This document shows positions 37,715 through 46,643 of a DNA stretch of 64,000 nt, piece by piece. A program made the position numbers and the translations under genes. The notes under the pieces are model-generated. The model had not been told where the DNA came from. It made no database searches and saw only the letters and a program-made list of their open reading frames with translations. Source of the stretch: Cavenderia fasciculata (lineage: Eukaryota; Evosea; Eumycetozoa; Acytosteliales; Cavenderiaceae). The stretch's first letter is position 1. Each line of letters starts with the position of its first letter. The stretch is from the NCBI RefSeq assembly GCF_000203815.1, contig NW_004457695.1, forward strand, positions 806,001 to 870,000. Reading direction: 5' to 3'.

Positions 37715-40449
37715 TTATTTGATTAAATCTTTAAATTGAACATTTAAAACTGGGAATGATTCTGTAAAATCAAAATGCCACCATTCTTGTGGGTAGGGAA
37801 GGAATCCATGATTCATCATGGCAATGGTCAATAGTTTTTTGGACCATCTTTGGCGGGTAGTGCCACCGAAATAGGATCGATGTGAACGGACTGAAAACTC
37901 GTCATATTCACCGGGCATTTGGATGATTTGACCTGTCTTGAGGTCATAGAGGGAGATGTCGGCTGCACCACCACGGTTGTGTACTGATCCCTTGGCGGGG
38001 TCGGCAACATATAATCCGCGGTACTCTTGCTTGACCGACTCGCTCATGGCCCACGTCACATTCCAAGGACGGTAGGCGTCAAATACTACGATACCCAATC
38101 CCCACTGTTCAAGCCATTGATGTGCACGCACCAGTGATTCGGCAGACTTGCGGTGCAAGAATGCTTTGGCAATGGGGTAGAATTGGACACCGGCAAAGTT
38201 ATCACTTGTAGCATACTTTACATCAATCTTTAGTGTGGGATGGAGGGTGGAGAGATCTACCAACTCATTGGTTGGTGGTTGTGGGTGTGGACATGGTACA
38301 CTGACTGATTTAGCTACGATAGCTTTGACGACCGACTCTTTCTCTACACCCTCTTGGATTTGACCGGGGATTGGACCGGTTATATGGTAGACAAATGGGA
38401 TACCGGCAAGTGAGAATAGTTTGGGACGGTATACTTTGTCGCCAGCGGCATTGAGAGAGGTGTCAAAGTAGATAGTGACAGGCTCGTCATTGTACATGCA
38501 GTCTGTAGCCAGCTGGAACTCGATGCGATCCTCATACTGGTTCTTGATGTAGAGGTGGTAGATAAAGAACCACTCGATACACATTGACAACATTCCATCC
38601 TCTTCAAACACCAACACGATTTGGTCTTGAGCATGATAGTGTCCGCACAAACTCTCAAAGAGTGTGTTGGCGTGAGGTGGGGGTGTCGAAGGGGACGGTA
38701 GTGGGTAGTATGGCTGGTAGAGCAGTGGATATCGCTGTGTATCCTCCTTTGACTTTTTAAAGACACCATCATTGACGAGGTGACCACCATCCTGGGCCAA
38801 TTTAACATTGAGTACTTGTAGATAGGACAATCTATCGTTGGTCACGATTGGAATGGTACCGTCTGCAGCTTGTGTGACACTGTTGTGGATGGTGGCGAGC
38901 TTGTTGATAAATTGTGTTCGTAAATACACGTTGCCGTCGTATTCAGGGTAGACGGTGTATCGGTTAGTGTCGCGCAGTACATTAGAGTCGACCGAGTTGG
39001 TGTCGTTGTATTTGTAGACACCGACCACCTGGTTAGTCTCTTGCTCGGTCAGCGGTTTGGCCAACAAGCTCGACTCGACCAAATCCCCGCATCGCTTGAC
39101 TGCCACCATATCAAGATGTGGCAAATGGCTAGGTGGCTTGGCCATAATAAGTAAATGTACAAAATACTCTACCATGTTGTACGTGATCGTGTTGGCACAG
39201 TCCAGTGTAGTCACACCATAGAATCCAATACCAAGCTCTGGAATCACTCTAAAGTCACTTGCAAACCCATTGATAGCACCTCCATGACGCACCTGTAACA
39301 AGTTGAAAAGGGGTGATACGTCAGCACCCAGTCCGTGCTCGTCTCCGTATGGTGACGGTGCGTACTTTAACGTCTGTCTTGGTTCAGTGAGTGGTTTGTC
39401 GAGTGGCTGTGGAGTGATCATCAACAAATATGTAGACTCTTTCAACAAAGGACTACCATTGTTCAAAATGACACGTAGAAACTTTTGAATGTCTGGTAGT
39501 GTAGTCTTTAGACATCCGGCAGGGAACATTCCAAAATGAGTCAATGGAGCCTCTTGAAACACTCCCGTATCCGTCTTTGTCTCATCCCAGTATCTCCATT
39601 GATGGCCAACTGTCAATCTAACCTGATCCTCCTTTTCACATCTTGTATTATTATGAATGTCTCTAAATGTTGAATCATTCATTCCAATCTTTTCAAATAC
39701 ATTCTTTTCCAAATATTCTTCAAATGATATTCCTGATGCAACTTGAATTATATATCCCTAAATACATACACCAATGTGTCAATATATATATATTACTAAT
39801 ATATTTGATAATAATAATAATTACATACAGCCATTGCAACAGCAGCATTTGAATATTTGTAAGTTGTACCTGGAACAGAGACCAATGTAGATTGATTCAT
39901 TGATATGACCAATTCTTCAAGATTACATTGTTGATAATTAAAATAATTACCTCCAATTGGTTCTCTTATTAATCCTAAATAAATCAACCAAGTTAGCAAT
40001 TGTCTTTGATTCTTTTCCTCTTTTTATAGTTTTATAGTTTACTTACCACTAGTATGTCTAATCAAATTAAATACAGTGATAGTTTTGTAAAGATCATCGG
40101 AATCTGGTCTAGTTGGTGGATTCTTTACTTTAAAGCCAGGGATGTATTTTGTGATTGGATCGTTGAGATTGATTTTACCTTGTTCGACCAACTGAAGCAG
40201 TGCAACATAGGTGAACAGCTTACTGACCGATGCAACCTTGAACAGCGACTTTGTGGGTGACAGTAATGGTGTCTTGATGTTTGGATGGTGATAGATGTTG
40301 CTAAATAATGGTGTTGTTCTGTTGGTCACTGTCAATGCAAATGCAGGTACACCTTTCTCCTTTATTTGATGTTTCATCCATTCTTCCAATGGTTTGATCA
40401 CCTTGTCATGTGATATTTCTTCAATTTGATAACTATCTTTTTGTATCAT
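37715..40449 (-). CDS. Serine beta-lactamase/DD-peptidase domain fused to VanX-type D-Ala-D-Ala dipeptidase
   Basis: Exons 40449..40047, 39974..39829 and 39757..37715 join in phase for 863 aa. Residues about 15-385 are a beta-lactamase/class C penicillin-binding-like domain: FKVASVSKLFTYVALLQLVEQG (SxxK), YKYSNAA (YxN) and VRHGGAINGF (HxG in place of KTG). A linker/beta domain follows (about 400-640). The last 215 residues are peptidase M15D (VanX/DdpX), the D-alanyl-D-alanine dipeptidase: KYATSDNFAGVQFY, VFDAYRPWNVTW, zinc ligands in SVHNRGGAADISLYD (SxHxxGxAxD) and EWWHFDF (catalytic Glu and zinc His). Both halves act on D-Ala peptides of bacterial walls. VanX-like genes are among the transfer candidates reported for D. 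discoideum. No signal peptide is visible, so a cytosolic product is expected, or another N-terminus. The codon pattern is like that of neighbouring genes. Confidence 0.9.
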
Positions 40450-40906
40450 ATCTCTATATTATCTCTTCTTTACTATTGACAATAAGATAATAATAAAGCA
40501 CTCTGAGTGCTGCTGCTTATATTGAATATGAATATAATAATAATATGGTTGGGGTTGAAATTGAAAGGAAGGTAATTTAAATTAAATTAAAAAGAATGAA
40601 CCAATCAGAGTGAGCACTCAATACTAAAATTTTCATGTGCTTTGCAAGCAAGCAAGCACGCACCAATCATTGAGTGAGTTGAAATCATCATCTAAGATGA
40701 TGGATGTGTGACATCATTAAATGACTATAGTTCATCAGAGTTATCTATCTATCTCTATATGTATACGATGATCGTGAATAAATAAATAAATGATAAATTA
40801 AATGATGTTTTTCATGAGGAGTCCGATTCAGGTCGACCTGTGACCAAAGATATTCATTGAAGATTTAATTAATAAAGTTTGTTTGTGTGTATGAATAGAT
40901 AAGATA
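40450..40906. promoter_or_regulatory. Divergent promoter region with related inverted repeats
   Basis: A 457-nt spacer between the beta-lactamase/VanX fusion (minus) and COG3 (plus). Inverted repeats: AGCACTCTGAGTGCT at 40497-40511 (7-bp arms), GAGTGAGCACTC at 40608-40619 (5-bp arms, sharing the GCACTC/GAGTG half site) and the perfect 12-bp palindrome CAGGTCGACCTG at 40829-40840. Their G+C content stands out against the AT-rich background. They could be binding sites for dimeric regulators; that is inference. Confidence 0.45.
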
Positions 40907-43900
40907 ATGGAGCATCGAAGACAACCATCATCAGGATCGGGATCAGCAACTAGTAATACTACAACATCAACACCGACAAACCCTTCTACATCGACGACAT
41001 CTACCTCTGCAGCTACACAGATTCACCAACAACTACATCTCTTTGAAATAGCAACATGGGAGAGAAAGAGTAAGATATCAATAGAACAATCTCTAGCTGT
41101 AAATAATCTATCAAAGGCTGTTCTAGATAAACCTTTACCTCTAAAAGTATGTTTAAAACTATGATGATGATGATGATGGAATACATATGTATAGGATCAA
41201 TACTGACAATGAATGTTACTTAGTTTCAAAATGATATACAATACAAGACCAAGAATGATGAATCAAAACAAGATCAAGCTATCTTGGAAACTACTACTAC
41301 AAAACAAAATAATGGTGATGTTAACAAGATAAATGGACAAGTACTTGAAGATAGTGGTGATGGATTCAACTTACCATCTAAACCTATAGATAGTCTTGGT
41401 CACTTTTTCGATTGGTTTGCATTGATTGAAAAGACATCGAATCATCTTCACCAATATGAATGGTTTCTTGAAACGATCATTAGTTATGGTGAAGGATCAA
41501 ACCATCTATTGGAACAAGTCAATGGATGTGAAAAACTAGTCAATAGCATTCAAAGTGACTATATCAATCTAACTAAAAAGACGAACCAACTTCATGAATC
41601 ATGTGAAAAGTTCTTCAAGGAAGAGGTATGTAAATACTATAGACAAATAGAGAGCTAACCACAATTCAATAATATCATTAACACCTAAACAACATTACAC
41701 ACAAATATTAGTTACGACTAAGATACATTGTACAAACTATACACGAGAAATTAAAGTATTATCTAGAGTTGGAACAAAACACAAAAAAGTTTAACAGTTC
41801 TGCATTTTCAGTCACTGATACTACCTTTTTATCATCATTGGAAACTCTTGAAGATTGTATATTATTCATGAAGAAAAATGTATGAAACACATGGATATAA
41901 TATAATATAATTGATACAACTTTTACTTACTATTTAAATATTATTATTATTAATAATGTTTAGCCAAACTATTTAGAATCATCAAAATATTCTTTACAAT
42001 ATAATTTATTATTTACACGTGCTTTGGGATTGATTAAAGATTATATATCAACTTGTTTAAAGACTGTTACTGCTGGTATTGTAACATCGGCAAAGACAGC
42101 AACACCTCAAACACAAGACCTGGACAATGATGCTTCATTTGCCAAAATTAAATTCAGAGCATTTGCACCAAAACTCAAACCACTATGTCAAGAATTGGAA
42201 AAGAGAGCTGTCGGACAGTATGTTTAAAATTCACAAGATGGGATATTTATTTATTTATTAAATTCTATTTTCTTTTTAGGTATTCAGTATTTCTATCAGA
42301 TACACATAGTATATATTTTAAATATAGGAATCAGTGTCTATCACAAGTTATAAATCATAAATTGATCATGTTGATTCGACAAATTGATAATATACCAATC
42401 ATGATACAAAATATATGTATGTTTATGGTTGGTATCTATGATGATGAATATGAAATATATTGTGACTATTTTGACAAGGAAAAGGAAATGGCTGATTTTA
42501 GGTATGAAATAGAAATAATAATAATTATAGTTATAAATAATTCTAACATATTTTTAATTTTAATTTCTCAGTGAATTATTGGATCCATTTACGCAATCAA
42601 TGTATGATTATGTTAGACCTGTTTATATACATATTACAGATTATGAATTATTATGTAATTTGGCACATATTATTCGAAATGAATTACTCGAAGAGGTTAT
42701 TAGTCACAGTACAAAGATATGTTTAAGTTTAAAACAAGTATTCCAAAGAATGCTACAAGATATTCAAGAAAGATTGATATATATTATTCAAACATATATA
42801 CGTGATGAAATCAGTCTACATAATCCAACTCAAAATGATATCAACTATCCCGATGTATTAATCTCTGCACAAACTATCGTTACACCACCTCCAACTCCTC
42901 CATTAACATCATCTACAGATAATACGACCTCGACATTGACATCATCACCTCCATTAATACTATTACCACCAAACAAATCAAAAGGATTATACCCAACTTT
43001 GGAAAAAACTCTTACTTGTTTATCTAAATTATATCTTGTTGTTGATGTAAGATATATATTTAATTTATTATATATTAATTATATGATTAATTTCCTTCCT
43101 TTTTTTTTTCTACATTCTAGACCAAAATATTTGAAGGATTGGCACAAGAAGCAGTTTTATCATGTATGCAATCACTTATTCAAGCAAGTTCACTTATTGC
43201 CAATAACAAGTCAAATCCACTGAGCCTGGTAGACTCTCAATTATTTTTAATCAAATACTTTATTACTCTTCGTGAACAAATCACTCCATTTGACATTAAC
43301 TTTGTCATTGAAAAAATTGTAGATTTTCCTCAACTTAAACGTAAGTTACAAATATTAAAATAATATTATAATTACTTTTAATTAACCTTTTGTTTATTTA
43401 TTTATTTTTAGATGCATTACAATCATTATATAATTATGGATCATTATTTAAATTTTCAACCAATAATCCAATTTATAATATTTTGTCAAGTGCTACCAAT
43501 CCAAGAGTGACAAGTACGAGTATCGACGCTAAAAAGGATTTGGAAAAAGAACTTAAAGGTGTCATTGAAACATTTATCATATCCACTTCAAACAAGATTA
43601 TCGATCCTTTGGTAGCATTGTTGACCAAGATATCAGTGTTTACTAACCAACAACAGCAAGCTGCTGCTACCCAACCAACAGCACTACTTTCAAGCCAACC
43701 ATTTGCAACAGTTGAACGTATTAAAGAAGTTGTTGAACAGGTTCATTCTCGTATAGAGACTGATCTACCACAGGTAGTTGAGAGAATGAAGATCTATTTG
43801 ACACCATCCACTCTGGCACTGCTCTCCAAACCAATACGTACCAATATCATTGACAGTTTTGATCAAATCAACCAATACTCGAAAAAATACTATACCGATG

Positions 43901-44001
43901 ACCAAATCAAAGCCATGTCATTGATGCCAATGGAAACTCTTAGAGTATTGTTGGATAAACATGTTCCAACTCAAATCATTATTAATCAACCAAATAAATA
44001 A
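40907..44001 (+). CDS. cog3: Conserved oligomeric Golgi complex subunit 3 (COG3/Sec34)
   Basis: Lobe A subunit of the COG tether, acting in retrograde vesicle traffic at the Golgi. Eight exons join with consistent phases: 40907..41146, 41224..41625, 41712..41879, 41964..42217, 42280..42501, 42572..43046, 43121..43340 and 43412..44001, for 856 aa. The family pattern is clear: an N-terminal coiled coil with FFDWFALIEKTSN and LHESCEKFFKEE, LRYIVQTIHEKLKYYLELE, a segment like SLETLEDCILFMKKNPNYLESSKY, ALGLIKDYISTCLK, FRAFAPKLKPLCQELEKR, and the conserved helical C-terminal region. Ser/Thr-rich stretches at the N-terminus and at about 42880-42960 are typical dictyostelid inserts. Confidence 0.93.
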
Positions 44002-44275
44002 ATTAATAATAACCAATATTATTGAAACCAGTTCAATGTGATAATTCAACAGTTTGTTATTACCTTGTGGTCTTTCATATTAGAACTTTGTTCACCCAAT
44101 AAAGACCCTCTTGAAGTTTGTTCAAAATTAAAAAAAACTTAGAGTATCGAAAACTTTTTCTATGTGTTTTCGAAAGTGAGAAATGATCTAATCAGGGAGA
44201 GGTAGCAAGAGAATTAACCATCATTTTTAATTAAGTTTATTTATTCATTTACTTTATACTTTATTTATCACCATC

Positions 44276-44539
44276 ATGATAGAACCTCAAATGACGGCTG
44301 AAGAAGCCCTCGAAGAAATTACAAAAGGTTTTGATAGAGAAAAGGCTGAAAAGATGAAGGCCTTTTTTGAACCATATATCCATCGAAAGAAATCAACTCC
44401 CACATTCAAGACCGAACAAGAACTTAAGGCTCTATACCAAAGTGTAGGAGGTGACAATTGGAGTGAAGAAAACAATACACAGATGATGAATGTTTGTATG
44501 AACATATTAGGGCAGGCCTCTGCCCCCCAAGATGTCTAA
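44276..44539 (+). CDS. Small hypothetical protein (87 aa)
   Basis: ATG start after an AT-rich leader, single exon. It is a charged, mostly helical sequence (EEALEEITKGFDREKAEKMK; TEQELKALYQSVGGDNWSEE). Not recognised. The 3' end and the following 120 nt are unusually G+C-rich for this area and include a GGGCAG-GCCT-CTGCCC hairpin at 44510-44525 inside the last codons. It may be a truncated gene or the start of one whose remainder is lost. Confidence 0.4.
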   Translation: MIEPQMTAEEALEEITKGFDREKAEKMKAFFEPYIHRKKSTPTFKTEQELKALYQSVGGDNWSEENNTQMMNVCMNILGQASAPQDV

Positions 44540-44850
44540 TGTGCCTACAGGTACGACTCGAGTACTCGAATAAGAATGACTCTATTCTAGTGTGTGGGTT
44601 GGGCGTTGGATCGCTGGCGCTCCCAAAAAAGTTTACAAGCATTCACCCTTTCAGGGCTCATTATATATTAAATAGGTTAAAATAGTTAATTTATTTTTAG
44701 AAATATTTATTTTTATTGTATTTTATTATTTTTTAGAATTAATTATTAACTTTTAATATTTTGGATAGAAATGATAAAGGTTAAAAAGGTTAAAATTATT
44801 TTAGAAAAATAAAAAAATATTGGATTGATTTTAGATATTGGATTATAAAT
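44540..44850. other. Spacer with an extremely AT-rich half
   Basis: About 120 nt of mixed composition (GGTACGACTCGAGTACTCG, an imperfect inverted repeat near 44549-44567) followed by about 190 nt of nearly pure A/T with short repeats of GGTTAAAA. No gene is supported. Confidence 0.3.
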
Positions 44851-45396
44851 TCATAATTTTAACTTTAAAATTTGGATAGAAAATATTAGTAAAGAACATA
44901 GCTCATAGAAAATGGATCGATGGAAAGATTGGTTGGAATCACAAGGTATTCCACTTCCATCACTATTTTGGATTATCAATTGTCCATCCAATAAACAACA
45001 GATTCTACATGGGTGGATAAATAAAGTTGGAGATTGTTTTTGGTATGTAGATACTGTAACTATTTGAATATTGGGAGGTCTAAATCTTTCAGGAATAAAA
45101 ACATCAGTATATACTTCTGAAGCTGTAGTTTGCATTGTCAAGGTTGGAGGTGAATCAACACAAAGTGTAACCAGTTTACCAATTCTTACAAAATGGATTT
45201 GGTTGTATGAATAGACATATGATACCAAGTTGAAATATAACCTGGATTGGATGATAAACGAGAATGCTTTAGTGAGAGTGGTTCTAGCGATTACAAGAGA
45301 CAAAACATTGACTATCAATGTTGTATGTAATAGGTTGAATGTTACTGTCATCATAGAATGTTGGTATATTAAATATAAATTGCTGTTATCGTTCAA
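44851..45396 (-). other. Fragment resembling a phage/giant-virus tail-fibre-type domain
   Basis: Open frame of about 180 codons without a clear ATG at its upstream edge. The middle reads VRIGKLVTLCVDSPPTLT and then DVFIPERFRPPNIQI. This pattern of 'R-I-G-x-x-V-T-L ... I-P-x-R-F-R-P' recurs in C-terminal beta-rich domains of phage tail fibres and many giant-virus proteins. A LDGQLIIQNSDGSG hairpin follows as expected. I treat it as a possible fossil of viral or phage-like origin or a transferred domain. It has no neighbouring viral genes that I can see. Family assignment is by pattern memory only. Confidence 0.35.
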
Positions 45397-45618
45397 AGTT
45401 GATCTGAATCTATAGGACCTCTATATCTATAATAGAAGACTACCCTCTTTAGTAGTACCAATCTTTGTTCACATAAGAGATCGAAAAAAAAAAAAAAAAA
45501 AAAGGATGTGGTGTCAAAGTGTTTCAAACAAGAATTTCAATACCAACAACAACAACAACAACATTAAAAGGAGAACCCATGTTTTCTATTATCTTACGAC
45601 ATCTCTTTTAATCATAAC

Positions 45619-45861
45619 ATGTATAATGCTTTGACAATAACAGAAATTGCATCACAAAGCGATTTCAAACGATGGTCAGCAAAACAAGTAAAAGAATGGG
45701 CTACAAAAGAAGTTCAAGTAAGAGAAGAATATGCCCAGATGCTTCTTGATAATGATGTAGATGGAGAGAGTATCGCAGTGTTTACAGAGGCTGATTTTGG
45801 TAAATGTGGCATAGTCGTCACACCTGCAAAGAAGCTCTATCTGCTGCTCAACAACTTTTAA
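45619..45861 (+). CDS. SAM-domain ORF (possible broken first exon)
   Basis: ATG start, 80 aa. It is almost all one sterile-alpha-motif domain: FKRWSAKQVKEWATKEVQ, YAQMLLDNDVDGESIAVFTE, ADFGKCGIVVTPAKK. It resembles the SAM domain encoded 1.1 kb downstream in the nuclease-kinase gene, so it is either a small stand-alone SAM protein or the decayed start of a paralogue. A Gln-rich open stretch and a GTAAGT donor near 45907 lie just downstream. Confidence 0.55.
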   Translation: MYNALTITEIASQSDFKRWSAKQVKEWATKEVQVREEYAQMLLDNDVDGESIAVFTEADFGKCGIVVTPAKKLYLLLNNF

Positions 45862-46643
45862 TTAAACAACAACAATCGCTATCGCATCAACACAGCAGCA
45901 GTAGAGGTAAGTAATGATAGTTATACATCTATCTTCTATTTAGCCAACATATTCGTCTTGTTCGCACATGATTGTCATTCGTCAGATTCCCTCCACTACC
46001 ACCACCACCCATCATTATGACCGTTGCTCGTCACGCGGGTGTTGTGTGGTTCAAGTCATCTATTAATCACACTGCCACCACCTACTATAGGTCTTTTCTT
46101 ATCATCGCTCACCCATCTTCCAATGATTTTATTTATATTTTTTGTTAATAATTACAATATTTTTTTCTTGGAGTTTGATGATAAATGCACTCTTTCCGCA
46201 GCAGTCCACTATGTATTCTTTCTGTTACATATTCTACCCAAGTATTTATTCTTTTTTGTCATTTATTGTTTCTCTACCTCATATTTCTCGTTATTAGCCA
46301 TCAACAAAGAAAATCATCATCACCTTGTTCATATATATATTCATTCGCATCCCTTGTTCGAATATTTATTTTTTGTATTGTAATTTTATCTTTCTTTGTG
46401 AGACATATTGTTTTTACCTTATCAAGCTATTTGTTATTCTTTTAGTTCTCATTGGGTGTATTTGTTTGTTCATCTTTGCATCGTATTTCAATTATTTGTC
46501 AAAAAAGATAGACATCGATCCTTCATTTCACAAAGTTATTTATTCTTTGTGCTTATATATATTTCCTTTCTATTCTTTTATTTGTCAAACAAATAGATAC
46601 ATACACCTCGACAAGATCTACACTTCCTTCCCCATCAAGAGAA
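45862..46643. other. Pyrimidine-rich non-coding stretch
   Basis: About 780 nt whose plus strand is strongly T/C-rich (TTTATTCTTTTTTGTC-type sequence). It gives long but meaningless Phe/Leu/Ile-rich open frames. No gene is supported. It may be an intron or the promoter of the downstream SAM/nuclease/kinase gene. Confidence 0.35.

Noticed and set aside
40801-40860. Possible hammerhead-like ribozyme (CATGAGGAGTCC...)
   Set aside because: The invariant CUGAUGA and GAAA core elements are not both present and the stems do not pair. Only the palindrome CAGGTCGACCTG was kept.
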